From: Gp7-AA6 sp036395755
GTDB taxonomy: Bacteria > Acidobacteriota > Thermoanaerobaculia > UBA5066 > Gp7-AA6
Length of the DNA: 64,000 nt
Direction of reading: 5' to 3'
Assembly (NCBI GenBank): GCA_036395755.1
Contig: DASWCZ010000082.1
Location: 1 to 64,000 of the forward strand
Below, piece by piece: positions 51,197 to 59,714 of this stretch. Under the pieces are notes generated by a model. That model had not been told where the DNA came from. It saw only the letters and a list, made by a program, of their open reading frames with translations, and did not search any database. The translations under genes and the position numbers were made by a program. The first letter of the stretch is position 1. Each line of letters starts with the position of its first letter.

Positions 51197-52057
51197 TCAC
51201 TCCTGCCACGCTTCTTCCGTCATCTGCGCTCGGTAGATCTCCCGCGCGTCGCCCATGAGCCGCACCGCCGTGAAGACGTCCCCATCCCGCCGTGCGTTCA
51301 CTACGAGATCCACGCCGCCCTTCGTCGCGCACGTGATTGGAAGCTCGGCGTGGCCCCGAAGTGCGGCGACGAGAGCCGACGCGACGACGCCGGACCCGCA
51401 CGACAGCGTTTCCGCTTCCACGCCGCGCTCCCACGTCCGTACGTCGAGCCGCTGCGGTCCCGCAACGCGAACGAAGTTGACGTTCGCTCCCTCCGGCAGG
51501 AGCGGGTGGCGGCGCAGCGGCGGCCCGAGCCGCTCGATCGGCAGCGTCGTCAGGTCGTCGCGCACGAAGACCACCAGGTGCGGAACTCCGACATGGATCG
51601 GCGTGCCGCTCGGCGGCAGCCCCGCCGTCGGATGCCGGTCCGGATTCGCCGGCGCGGGATCGAGGAGAATCGGCGAGTCCGGCGCGAGCACGTCCCTGAG
51701 CGCGAGGGTGACGGACTCGCCGCTCACCCGCGCGCCGACGTTTCCCCAGCCGGTCTCGAGGACGAGCTCCTGGTCGACGACGAGGCGCCGCGTCACCGCG
51801 TACCGGGCGGCGCAGCGGGTCCCGTTGGCGCAGAACGAGGCGAGGCCGCCGTCGGCGTTGTAGTAGTCGAGGTGGATCCGGCCGTCCCCCCCGCCGGAGA
51901 GAAAGAGCGCGCCGTCGGCGCCGACCGAGAGGCCGCGCCGGCAGAGCCGCGCAATGCGGAGGCGGTCCTCGTCCGAGAGCGCGCGGCCGTCCGCCTCGAA
52001 GACGAGGAAGTCGTTTCCCCCGCCGGCCATCTTGACGAAGCGATCGGGCAGCGACAT
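51197..52057 (-). CDS. dapF: Diaminopimelate epimerase
   Basis: 286 residues with both catalytic cysteines, FCANGTRCAARY and LSCGSGVVASAL, in the two-lobed epimerase fold. It converts LL- to meso-diaminopimelate for lysine and peptidoglycan. The first site reads CANG where CGNG is usual. The start at 52057 (MSLPDRFVKMAGGGNDF) matches the family; an ATG 24 bp upstream is possible. FAH follows after 4 bp. Confidence 0.9.
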   Translation of the reverse strand: MSLPDRFVKMAGGGNDFLVFEADGRALSDEDRLRIARLCRRGLSVGADGALFLSGGGDGRIHLDYYNADGGLASFCANGTRCAARYAVTRRLVVDQELVLETGWGNVGARVSGESVTLALRDVLAPDSPILLDPAPANPDRHPTAGLPPSGTPIHVGVPHLVVFVRDDLTTLPIERLGPPLRRHPLLPEGANVNFVRVAGPQRLDVRTWERGVEAETLSCGSGVVASALVAALRGHAELPITCATKGGVDLVVNARRDGDVFTAVRLMGDAREIYRAQMTEEAWQE

Positions 52058-52073
52058 CTCGCGAAGTCTAATT

Positions 52074-52153
52074 GGGGTCAACGCTGAAACGCTGAATTCG
52101 GGTCAGAGCTGAATTCAGCCCTGGCACGAATTCAGTGATTCAGCGTTGACCCT
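52074..52153. repeat. GGGTCA-type repeat with nested palindromes
   Basis: Perfect 14-bp arms GGGTCAACGCTGAA (52075-52088) and its complement (52139-52152) enclose further GCTGAATTC and GAATTCAGC copies. The right end supplies the TAG stop of the FN3 lipoprotein gene (TTTTAGGGTCAA read on the minus strand). It lies 17 bases upstream of the dapF start. Confidence 0.8.
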
Positions 52154-53324
52154 AAAAAGTCTCGGCGACGGCTTCCGGCGACGGCGGGCTCACGTTGCCG
52201 GCGGTGTCCACGGCCACGACGGTGTAGCGGTATCGGTGGCCCGGCGTGACCGCGGCGTCGTTGAAGAAGGCGTCGGCGATCGGCTTCTCGGTCAACCGGA
52301 CCGGGGCCGCGTCCCGCTCCGCCCGGAAGACGACGTAGCCCGCGAGGTCGGGCGCCGCGGCCGGGTCCCAGAGGAGGCGCACGAGCCCGGCTTCGGGAAG
52401 CGCGTCGAGTCGCGCCGGCGCGGCGGGAGGAAAGACGTCCCGGTAATCGACTCCCTCTTCGAGAGCCGGGACGCCTTCGACCTTCGGCTTTCCCGGCAGC
52501 GTCGCGCGGACCGTATAGACGGGCTTCGAGCCGTAGGCCGCCGTCGTGTCGACGTAGACGGTCCCGTTCAGCGGGTCCGCGTTCAGCGGCGACTCGTATT
52601 CCTCTTCGCCGAGAGGGCGGCGGTACACACGGTAACCGCCCACCTTGGCCGGCCGGCCGAGAAGGTCCGCCTCCGGAGGCGCCCACTCGATGCAGACGCG
52701 TCCCTCCGCCGGGGTGACCCGAACGATCGTCGGAGGTCCCGGCGGAACGTCGGGCGCGAGGGTCGCGATCTTGGAGAGGGGGCTGCGCTCGCCGCCGCGG
52801 CGCACGGAGATGACCGCGTACGCGAGAGATGTGGGCGGCTTGTCGACGGAGAGGAGCGGATAGAGCGGATCGCGGTACACGACCGTCGCCCCGCGGGTGC
52901 GCTGCGCGATGGCCGCGACCGGAAGAGCGTCCACGCGCTTCGCCTCGTGGAAGAACGCGGACTCGGCCTGACGGACGTTCGCCGCTTCGCGGCGCGCCGC
53001 GGAGCCCGGCGCCTGGTCTCCCGCCGGAGCGGGGCCGTGCGCCGGCGGCGGACGCGTGGTCACGAGCGCGGGAGAGGGATCCACGACCCGGTAGATCTCG
53101 AGCGATGCGAGGTCGCGCAGCGGATCCCCGTTCATCAGCCGGTCCGGGTAGGAAAAAGTCAGGACGGCGTCCGAGCCCTCCTGCTCGACCGCGAGGTCGG
53201 AGATCGCCGCGGGACCACGCGGGAGAGGCGGCTGCGGGTCCCCCTTTTTCCCGCAGGCCGCGGCGAGGGGAAGGAGCAGTGCGGCGAGCGCCGTTGCCCC
53301 GAGAAGGCGCTTCTTACAGGACGT
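52152..53324 (-). CDS. FN3-domain lipoprotein with an LptM-like N-terminus
   Basis: About 390 residues: a lipoprotein signal ending LAAAC, then CGKKGDPQPPLP, similar to the CGxKGPLxxP motif of LptM/YifL lipoproteins. At least two fibronectin type III domains follow (VGGYRVYRRPLGEEEY, LAGYVVFRAERD). LptM helps LptD assembly; here dapF also follows, as near lptM in many genomes. No ATG, GTG or TTG is available near the signal; I place the start tentatively at an ACG inside the end of hslU. Confidence 0.75.
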   Translation of the reverse strand, partial: TSCKKRLLGATALAALLLPLAAACGKKGDPQPPLPRGPAAISDLAVEQEGSDAVLTFSYPDRLMNGDPLRDLASLEIYRVVDPSPALVTTRPPPAHGPAPAGDQAPGSAARREAANVRQAESAFFHEAKRVDALPVAAIAQRTRGATVVYRDPLYPLLSVDKPPTSLAYAVISVRRGGERSPLSKIATLAPDVPPGPPTIVRVTPAEGRVCIEWAPPEADLLGRPAKVGGYRVYRRPLGEEEYESPLNADPLNGTVYVDTTAAYGSKPVYTVRATLPGKPKVEGVPALEEGVDYRDVFPPAAPARLDALPEAGLVRLLWDPAAAPDLAGYVVFRAERDAAPVRLTEKPIADAFFNDAAVTPGHRYRYTVVAVDTAGNVSPPSPEAVAETF

Positions 53325-54699
53325 AACGGGACAGGTCCTCGTCGCGGACCAGGTCGGCGAGCGCGGCCCGGACGTCCTCCACTCCGATCGAGATCGCGCG
53401 ACCGGCGTTCTCGGGGCCGGCGAACGAGATGTCCTCCAGGAGGCGCTCCAGGATCGTGTGGAGCCGCCGGGCGCCGATGTTCTCGAGCGCGCGGTTGACG
53501 CGCTCCGCATCGCGCGCGATCTCGCGGACCGCGTCGTCGGAGAACGTGAGGTCGACCTCTTCCGCCGAGAGCAGCGCGCGGTACTGCTTCAGGAGCGCGT
53601 TTTCCGGCTCGGTCAGGATCCGGACGAAATCCCCTTCGGTCAGCGAGTCGAGCTCCACGCGGATCGGAAAACGTCCCTGGAGCTCCGGGATCAGATCGGA
53701 CGGCTTGGAGACGTGGAACGCGCCGGCCGCGATGAAGAGGACGTGGTCGGTCTTGACGAAGCCGTACTTGGTGTTGACGACTGTGCCCTCCACGATCGGG
53801 AGCAGGTCACGCTGCACCCCTTCGCGCGAGACGTCCGGCCCGCTCCTTCCCGACTCGCGTCCGGCCACCTTGTCGATCTCGTCCAAGAACACGATGCCGT
53901 TCGACTGCGCGCGCTCGACCGCCTCGCGCGCCACCTGGCCGGCGTCGACGAGGCGCCCTTCCTCTTCCGCCTGGAGGATCTCGCGCGCGTCCTTGACGGT
54001 CGTCTTACGTCGCTTCTTCTTGCCGCCGAAGAGACCCGGCAGCATCTCCTTGACGTTGATGTCCATCTCCTCGACGCCCTTGTCGGTGACGATCTCGAAG
54101 GACGGAAAGGTCTTGTCCATCACCTCGACCTCGACCAGGCGCTCCTCGAGCCGCCCCTCGCGAAGGAGAGACCGGAGCCGGTTGCGCGCCTCCTCGATGT
54201 CCGAGTCGGAGAACGATGGCATCAGAAGCTCCACCAGCCGCTGCTCGGTGCGCGCTTTCGCGCGGTCGCGGATCTCCGCCGTCCGCTCGTCGCGCACCAT
54301 CTGGACGGCGACTTCGGTCAGGTCACGGATGATGGATTCGACGTCGCGTCCCACGTAGCCGACCTCCGTGAACTTGGACGCCTCCACCTTCAGGAACGGC
54401 GCATCCGCGAGCCGCGCGAGCCGGCGCGCGATCTCCGTCTTGCCGACGCCGGTCGGCCCGATCATCAGGATGTTCTTCGGGAGGATCTCGCGCGACATCT
54501 CCGGATCGAGCTGCTGGCGCCGCCACCGGTTCCGCAGCGCGATCGCGACCGCGCGCTTGGCGCGGCCCTGTCCGATGACGTACTTGTCGAGCTCCCCCAC
54601 GATCTCGCGCGGCGTGCGGGCGACGGACGGGGACGCCGGGCGCCGGGCCGCCGTGGTCGTCTCGCCCGGAGCCGTCTCACCGGGCATCAGGAAGACCAC
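53314..54699 (-). CDS. hslU: HslU, ATPase subunit of the HslUV protease
   Basis: 461 residues with Walker A GPTGVGKTEIARRLA, pore motif GYVGRD, Walker B GIVFLDEIDK and the C-terminal SRYVL tail that inserts into HslV. It unfolds substrates for HslV. A Lys-rich loop (GGKKKRRKTTV) lies in the I domain. It starts one base after hslV, with GGAGG upstream. The end overlaps the FN3 lipoprotein reading frame by a few bases. Confidence 0.96.
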   Translation of the reverse strand: MVFLMPGETAPGETTTAARRPASPSVARTPREIVGELDKYVIGQGRAKRAVAIALRNRWRRQQLDPEMSREILPKNILMIGPTGVGKTEIARRLARLADAPFLKVEASKFTEVGYVGRDVESIIRDLTEVAVQMVRDERTAEIRDRAKARTEQRLVELLMPSFSDSDIEEARNRLRSLLREGRLEERLVEVEVMDKTFPSFEIVTDKGVEEMDINVKEMLPGLFGGKKKRRKTTVKDAREILQAEEEGRLVDAGQVAREAVERAQSNGIVFLDEIDKVAGRESGRSGPDVSREGVQRDLLPIVEGTVVNTKYGFVKTDHVLFIAAGAFHVSKPSDLIPELQGRFPIRVELDSLTEGDFVRILTEPENALLKQYRALLSAEEVDLTFSDDAVREIARDAERVNRALENIGARRLHTILERLLEDISFAGPENAGRAISIGVEDVRAALADLVRDEDLSRYVL

Positions 54700-54700
54700 C

Positions 54701-55246
54701 TCAGAGCTCCTCCAGTGTGATGCTGTCGTTCGTGTAGATGTCGATCTGACCCGCGATCGTGAGCGACTCGCGCGCGAGCTCCGCCGCGGAGAGGCTCGGA
54801 CAATGCTTCTGGAGCGCCCGCGCGGCGGCGAGGGCGTACGGACCGCCCGAGCCGACGGCGAGAATGCCTTCCTCCGGAGAGATGAGGTCGCCCGTGCCCG
54901 AGAGGAGCAGCGAGGCGTTCCGGTCGGCGACGATCAGGAGCGCCTCGAGCTGGCGCAGCATCTTGTCGGTCCGCCAGTCTTTCGCGAGCTCGATCGCGGC
55001 GCGCTCCAGGTTCCCGCGATACTCGTCGAGCTTCGCTTCGAAACGGGAAAAGAGCGCGAACGCGTCGGCCGAGGAGCCTGCGAATCCCGCGAGCACGTCG
55101 CCTCCCGCGAGCCGGCGGATCTTGGCCGCGGTCTTCTTCATGATCGTCGTGCCGAGGGTGACCTGCCCATCGGACGCCATCGCCACCTTGCCGTTGTGCC
55201 GCACGCAGACGATGGTCGTGGAATGCCATTTTTCGCCCGGATTCAT
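54701..55246 (-). CDS. hslV: HslV, peptidase subunit of the HslUV protease
   Basis: 181 residues. The catalytic threonine is Thr10 in STTIVCVRHNGKV, so a nine-residue propeptide (MNPGEKWHS) must be removed, longer than the single Met of E. coli. SDGQVTLGTTIMKK and GSGGPYALAAARAL are typical. It follows xerC by 27 bp, the order xerC-hslV-hslU known from several phyla. Confidence 0.96.
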   Translation of the reverse strand: MNPGEKWHSTTIVCVRHNGKVAMASDGQVTLGTTIMKKTAAKIRRLAGGDVLAGFAGSSADAFALFSRFEAKLDEYRGNLERAAIELAKDWRTDKMLRQLEALLIVADRNASLLLSGTGDLISPEEGILAVGSGGPYALAAARALQKHCPSLSAAELARESLTIAGQIDIYTNDSITLEEL

Positions 55247-55273
55247 TCGAAAATGAGGATATCGCGTTTTCCC

Positions 55274-56200
55274 TCACGCCTTCGGGTGCGCCCGGCGGTA
55301 GACCTCCCGCAGCCGCGCGGCGTCCAAGTGCGTGTACTTCTGGGTCGTCGAAAGCGACGCGTGGCCGAGCAGCTCCTGGATGGCGCGCAGGTCCGCGCCC
55401 GCTTCGAGCAGATGAGTGGCGAACGAGTGCCGCAGAGCGTGGGGTGAGATCTCCGCGGGAAGCCCGGCCGCTCGGAGGCGCCGCTTCAGCAGGCGCGCCA
55501 TCGACCGCGTCGTCAGCCGGCCGCCGCGCGCGTTGACGAAGAGCGGTTCGCCGTCTTCGGATTCCGCGGCGCGGCTCCCCCGCCGCCTCTTTGCGCGCGC
55601 GGGCAGGTATGCCGCGAGCGCGTCGCCCGCCTCCTCGCCGAACGGCGCGATCCGCTCCTTGTTCCCCTTTCCGACGACGCGCAGAAGACGGGACGCGAAG
55701 TCCACGTCTTCGAGGTCGAGGCCGGCGGCCTCGGAGACGCGCAGGCCGGTCGCGTAGAGGAGCTCGAAGAGCGCGCGGTCGCGCTCCGGGAACGGGCCGT
55801 CTTCCCCGGCCGCGAGAAGGCGCTCCGTGTCGGGCAGCGTCATCGCCCGGGGAAGGGTCCGCGGGAGGCGCGGAGACGGAAGCGCCCGCGCGGGATTCTT
55901 CTCGACGTGCCCCTCGCGGCACGCCCATCGGAAGAAAGAGCGCAGGGTCGAGAGATGCCGTGCGAGCGATCGGCTCGCGAGGCGGCCGCGGTGGAGCGAC
56001 GCCAGGTAGGACCGCACCGCGAGGACGTCGACGCGCGAGAGCGGGGTCGAGGAGGCGCTGCCTTCGCCAAAGTCCCGCTCCCAGAAGGTCGCGAACCTGT
56101 CGAGATCGCTGCGATAGGCGCGGACGGTCCGCTCCGAAAACCGCCGCGCGTCGGCGATGTATCCCTCGAACTCGTCGACCGCGCGCGCGATCGTGATCAC
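55274..56200 (-). CDS. xerC: Tyrosine recombinase XerC
   Basis: 308 residues with an N-terminal SAM-like core-binding domain and a catalytic domain with ATGLRVSE, GKGNKER, HALRHSFATHLLEAGAD and LLGHASLSTTQKYTH, giving the R-K-H-R-H-Y set complete. It resolves chromosome dimers at dif, usually with XerD. The position before hslVU supports the XerC name. No dif-like site was seen. Confidence 0.93.
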   Translation of the reverse strand: MITIARAVDEFEGYIADARRFSERTVRAYRSDLDRFATFWERDFGEGSASSTPLSRVDVLAVRSYLASLHRGRLASRSLARHLSTLRSFFRWACREGHVEKNPARALPSPRLPRTLPRAMTLPDTERLLAAGEDGPFPERDRALFELLYATGLRVSEAAGLDLEDVDFASRLLRVVGKGNKERIAPFGEEAGDALAAYLPARAKRRRGSRAAESEDGEPLFVNARGGRLTTRSMARLLKRRLRAAGLPAEISPHALRHSFATHLLEAGADLRAIQELLGHASLSTTQKYTHLDAARLREVYRRAHPKA

Positions 56201-56226
56201 TGCGAAAGAGTGTAGCCGACCGCCTG

Positions 56227-56335
56227 TGTCATTCCGAACGCCGGAGCCTGTTCGATGTCATTCCGAGGCGCGCAGGGCCGAGGAATCCATTTCTGTAACG
56301 CAAGGGATCCCTCGCTTCGCTCGGGATGACAGAGA
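56227..56335. repeat. REP-like palindromic repeats (family B)
   Basis: Two TGTCATTCCGA starts at about 56227 and 56258, then GGGATCCCTCGCTTCGCTCG and GGATGACAGAG at the right end. It fills the space between the divergent xerC and DUF1015 genes. No promoter motif was recognised. Confidence 0.75.
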
Positions 56336-56356
56336 GCGTCTTAGAATCCTGCCGCC

Positions 56357-57604
56357 GTGGAGCTGCGTCCGTTCCGCTCGATCCGCTACTCGCGCGCAAC
56401 GATTGCGGAGAGAGGGCTGGCTTCCCTGATCGCGCCGCCTCCCGACCGAGATGCCGCCGCCGCCGGCGCGCCTCCCTCGCCCGGAAACATCGCGCGCCTG
56501 ACCTCCGCCGAAGATCCGGACGCGGCCGCTGCGACTCTCAAGAACTGGCTCGCCGGCGGGATCCTCGACAAGGAGCGGCGGCCCGGTCTCTGGAGCTACC
56601 GCCAGACCTTCGTTCACGAAGGCGCGACACTCGTGCGCGACGCGCTCGTCGGCCTGGTGCGGCTAGAGGGAGCCGGAAAGGGCTCGCTTCTCCGCCTGGA
56701 AGAGCCGGATCCGGCGCTTCGCGAGAGGTCGCTCGCGCTGCTGAAGTCTCTGCGGGCCGACTTCACGCCCGCGCTCCTGCTGACGCGTGCTCCGCTCTCC
56801 GGCCGTCTCGCGACGACCCGGCGTTCGGACCTGACGGCGCTCGACTCCGCCGGCGTGCGGCACGACGCTTACCGGATCACCGACTTCGCCGCGCACGTCG
56901 AGCTGCAGGGGCTCGTCAAGAACGCGGAGGTCATCCTCGCGGAGGGCGAAGAGCTCTTCGAAGCGGCGCTCGAGTACTCGAAGGATCCGGCCGCGGCGAA
57001 GTTCAGCGGCGCGAAGTACAAGCTGTGCGTGATCCTGGACGCCGAATCTCCCGGTCTCGTCGTCCTGCCGGTGCACCGATTGATTTCCGGGCTTCCGGAC
57101 TGGAACCCCGGGCATCTGATCTACGCCGCGAGCGACTTCTTCGAGACGCGCGAGTTCTCCTCTGCCGGCGAGGCGCGGGCGGCTCTCGAAGAGCTCTCGC
57201 GCCTCTCTCCCGCGTTCGTGCTCGTCGCGTTTCAGGAAAAGCCCACGCTCTTCGTCCTGCGCGACCGGCCGGACGCCCTGCCGTGGCCGGCGGAGCGATC
57301 GGAAGCCTGGCGCAGCCTGGACGCCGCGGCCGTCGAGGTCGCGCTCTACTCCCGACTCCTCGGGGCCGAGGCCGATGCGCTCGCGCAGAGCGGCAACGTC
57401 TCCTTCACGAGCGACGGCGAGGCCGCAGTCGCCGCCGTGGAAAAACGCGAAGCGCAGGGCGCAATCCTGATGCGCCCGATGACGTTCTCGGAGATCGAGA
57501 CGATCGCGGGCGCGGGCGAGCGGCTCCCGCGACACGCCGCGAGCTTCCATCCAAAGGGCTTCGCCGGGCTCTTCGGCTTCTCGCTGGAGGATCCGGTTTA
57601 CTAG
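56357..57604 (+). CDS. DUF1015-family protein
   Basis: 415 residues beginning ELRPFRSIRYSR, the typical DUF1015 opening (PFRGIRY), with IAPPPDR and the late motif MRPMTFSEIETIAGAGERLP ... SFHPKG. The family is widespread and often near serine or methyl-transfer genes; some members are linked to 2-amino-acid metabolism, but the biochemistry is unknown. Start is a GTG. It is convergent with the cytochrome c gene. Confidence 0.9.
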   Translation: MELRPFRSIRYSRATIAERGLASLIAPPPDRDAAAAGAPPSPGNIARLTSAEDPDAAAATLKNWLAGGILDKERRPGLWSYRQTFVHEGATLVRDALVGLVRLEGAGKGSLLRLEEPDPALRERSLALLKSLRADFTPALLLTRAPLSGRLATTRRSDLTALDSAGVRHDAYRITDFAAHVELQGLVKNAEVILAEGEELFEAALEYSKDPAAAKFSGAKYKLCVILDAESPGLVVLPVHRLISGLPDWNPGHLIYAASDFFETREFSSAGEARAALEELSRLSPAFVLVAFQEKPTLFVLRDRPDALPWPAERSEAWRSLDAAAVEVALYSRLLGAEADALAQSGNVSFTSDGEAAVAAVEKREAQGAILMRPMTFSEIETIAGAGERLPRHAASFHPKGFAGLFGFSLEDPVY

Positions 57605-57606
57605 GT

Positions 57607-57951
57607 CTACTTCGCCTTCTTCTTCGCCGCGAAGCCGCGGACGTCGTTCTTGACCAGGCTTTCGATCTGCTCCTTCGTCAGCTTCTTGCCGAAGGGGGGC
57701 ATGTCTTCGCCGCCGTTGGTGACTTGTTTGATCATGTCCGCGTCGCTCTTCTCCGCCTGCCATTCGGGGTCGGTGAAGTCCTGCGCCATGAGCTGCTTGC
57801 CCTTCGGCGTGTTCCCGGTGCCGTCCTCGCCGTGGCACTTGGCGCAGTACTCCTTGAAGAGCGCCGAGGGATGGTCTTCTCCCGCGTAGAGAACGAGGCC
57901 GAAGCCGGCGAGACCGCCGAAGAGGAGAGCCGAGAGGAGCCGTGTGCTCAT
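57607..57951 (-). CDS. Secreted mono-heme cytochrome c
   Basis: 114 residues with a signal peptide (about 1-24), the heme motif CAKCH near residue 36 and a distal Met in EDMPPFGKKL. It carries electrons in the periplasm. The ATG overlaps the SCO gene's stop by 4 bp, so it is translated with SCO. The Lys-rich tail (AAKKKAK) may aid docking. Confidence 0.92.
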   Translation of the reverse strand: MSTRLLSALLFGGLAGFGLVLYAGEDHPSALFKEYCAKCHGEDGTGNTPKGKQLMAQDFTDPEWQAEKSDADMIKQVTNGGEDMPPFGKKLTKEQIESLVKNDVRGFAAKKKAK

Positions 57952-58838
57952 CCCTTTCTCGCTTTCTCCAGATCCCGGAGCAGGTGCTCCGGCTCCCACA
58001 TCTGGCCATAGTAGATGGTCGCGAGCCGACCCGCGGGATCCACGACCGCGGCCGTCTGCGCGTGGACGACCTGCCCTTTGTCCGGGTAGTAAATCATTCC
58101 GAAGCTCATCGCGACTTTCGCCACTTCCTTCGGGTCGCCGGTCAGAAACTCCCAGCGGCCCGGCTCCGCGCCCAGGTGCTTCGCATAGTCGGCGAGGACC
58201 TTTGGCGTGTCGTGCTCCGGATCCACGGTGATCGTCAGGAGCCGGCCGAATCCCTTCTCCTTCAACATCGCGTCCAACTTCGCGAACTTCGTCGCGGTCA
58301 TCGGGCAAGCGGTCGCGATCGGGCATCGCGTGTAGAGGAAGGTCACGGCGACCGGCTCCCCGCGCATCTGAGAGAGCCGGACGGTCCGTCCGCGCTGATC
58401 GGTTAGCGCGAAGTCGGGAATCGTGTCTCCGACGGCGACGCCGCGGTTCGGCTCCGGCGTGATGACCGCCGCCGCCGGGGACGCCGCGGAGGTGGGCTCG
58501 AATCCTTTCGTCAGGATCTGCTCGAGCCAGAAGTTTCCGCCGTCGACGACGAGGCGCGCCTCGAGTCGGTCGCCCGGACGCAGGATCTCGAACACCTGCG
58601 GGTCGTCGTGGACCGGGAAGCTCATCGTCATGGCGCCCATCAAACCGGGCACCGCCTCGTGCGCGACCGTTACTTCCTTCTTCGCCGCGTCCACGTTCCG
58701 CACGACGCCGCGAAACGGGTAGCGGCGCGCCGAGGTCGAGGCGGCAGCCGCGGGAGGCGGCGGCGATTCGCGCTTTGTGCAGGCAACGGGCGCGAGCGGC
58801 AGAAGCGCGGCGAGAAGAGGAACGAGCCGGAACCTCAC
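57948..58838 (-). CDS. SCO1/SenC lipoprotein with a CusF-like N-terminal domain
   Basis: 296 residues: lipoprotein signal ending APVAC, a small CusF-like beta-barrel (YPFRGVVRNVDAAKKEVTV, GLMGAMTMSFPV) and a C-terminal thioredoxin-like SCO domain with TRCPIATACPM and VHAQTAAVVD. SCO proteins insert copper into the CuA site of cytochrome oxidase. The methionine-rich MTM element may bind copper. Cotranscribed with cytochrome c. The copper cupredoxin proteins at 25-27 kb could be clients. Confidence 0.9.
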   Translation of the reverse strand: MRFRLVPLLAALLPLAPVACTKRESPPPPAAAASTSARRYPFRGVVRNVDAAKKEVTVAHEAVPGLMGAMTMSFPVHDDPQVFEILRPGDRLEARLVVDGGNFWLEQILTKGFEPTSAASPAAAVITPEPNRGVAVGDTIPDFALTDQRGRTVRLSQMRGEPVAVTFLYTRCPIATACPMTATKFAKLDAMLKEKGFGRLLTITVDPEHDTPKVLADYAKHLGAEPGRWEFLTGDPKEVAKVAMSFGMIYYPDKGQVVHAQTAAVVDPAGRLATIYYGQMWEPEHLLRDLEKARKG

Positions 58839-58880
58839 GACGCCTGTTTAATACGCACGCGAGAGTAGCGTATTTCCGGG

Positions 58881-59669
58881 TTAAGGAACCTCGAAGGTCA
58901 GCGACGCCCAGAGGCTCTCCCAGTCGGCGCCGGATTCCGCGGGGGCCGGGATCATATGCACCGCCTTCACGAGCCATACGCCGGACCGCGGGAGGTCGAA
59001 TCGGACGCGCCCCGCTCCGTCGGTCCGGACGGAGAGCCGCTTCTCCGGCTCGTCGCGGTTCAAGGCCACGACGAGCGCGCCGGCGAGCGGTTTGCCCTCG
59101 TAGAGGAGGCGCACGGGCATCGGGCCGGGGGCCGCGACCTTCTTCGAGCTCTTTTCGGCCACGAGCTCCAGCCGCAGTCCGAGGACGCGATCGAAGCCGG
59201 CCGCTCCGGCGGCGCCGGCGTCGAGAAGAGTCTTGGCGCAGCGCGAGTAGATCTCCTTGCCCGGCTTCTCCGAGTCGCCGCGCCGCGCGCGAGCCTCGCT
59301 CACTTTCTCGAGCCCTTCCTCCTTCAGGTATTGCTCGAACTTCTCCGCGGGCAGCTCGATGGACGAAGGGCTGCTTCGATACCCGACGACGAGGTACCCG
59401 GCTTCGCCCACGCGCGTCATCCCGGCCGGGTCGCGGCCGGAGATTCCTTCGACCGGCTTCTCTGCGCCCGAGGGAGAGACCAGGACGAACTTCACGATCT
59501 TTTCATTCATGCGCGGCACCGGGTCGCCCCGGAAGCCCTGGCCGACGCGGAGCCCGAGCCCCACGAGTGAGCCCACCTCCGGATGGAAGCTCGTCGGCTC
59601 GATCCAGAAGTCGTGCGCGAGGAGCGGCGCCGCGACCGCGAACGCGCATGCGGCGACGAGCCTCCTCAT
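58881..59669 (-). CDS. DUF4198-family secreted protein
   Basis: 262 residues with a signal peptide (about 1-18), then AHDFWIEPTSFHPEVGS, the typical start of DUF4198 proteins, and a C-terminal transthyretin-like beta domain. Related proteins occur in nickel or cobalt transport loci, so metal binding by the N-terminal His residues is possible. The ATG directly abuts a palindromic repeat, which also supplies GGAG about 10 bases upstream. Confidence 0.85.
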   Translation of the reverse strand: MRRLVAACAFAVAAPLLAHDFWIEPTSFHPEVGSLVGLGLRVGQGFRGDPVPRMNEKIVKFVLVSPSGAEKPVEGISGRDPAGMTRVGEAGYLVVGYRSSPSSIELPAEKFEQYLKEEGLEKVSEARARRGDSEKPGKEIYSRCAKTLLDAGAAGAAGFDRVLGLRLELVAEKSSKKVAAPGPMPVRLLYEGKPLAGALVVALNRDEPEKRLSVRTDGAGRVRFDLPRSGVWLVKAVHMIPAPAESGADWESLWASLTFEVP

Positions 59670-59670
59670 G

Positions 59671-59714
59671 GGGTCAGGTCTCCACTTGCCACATTGAGGG
59701 TCAGGTTGCCACTT
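59671..59714. repeat. GGGTCA-type repeat, left copy of a 44-bp inverted pair
   Basis: 44 bases beginning GGGTCAGGTCTCCACTTGCC and ending TTGCCACTT. The exact reverse complement is found at 62475-62518. Its right part encodes the last residues and TGA stop of the threonine-dehydratase gene, and its left end abuts the DUF4198 ATG. Confidence 0.9.

Noticed and set aside
52120..52140. Sigma-54-like TGGCAC sequence in the 52.1 kb repeat
   Set aside because: There is no TTGC at the right distance, and the bases belong to the palindromic element.
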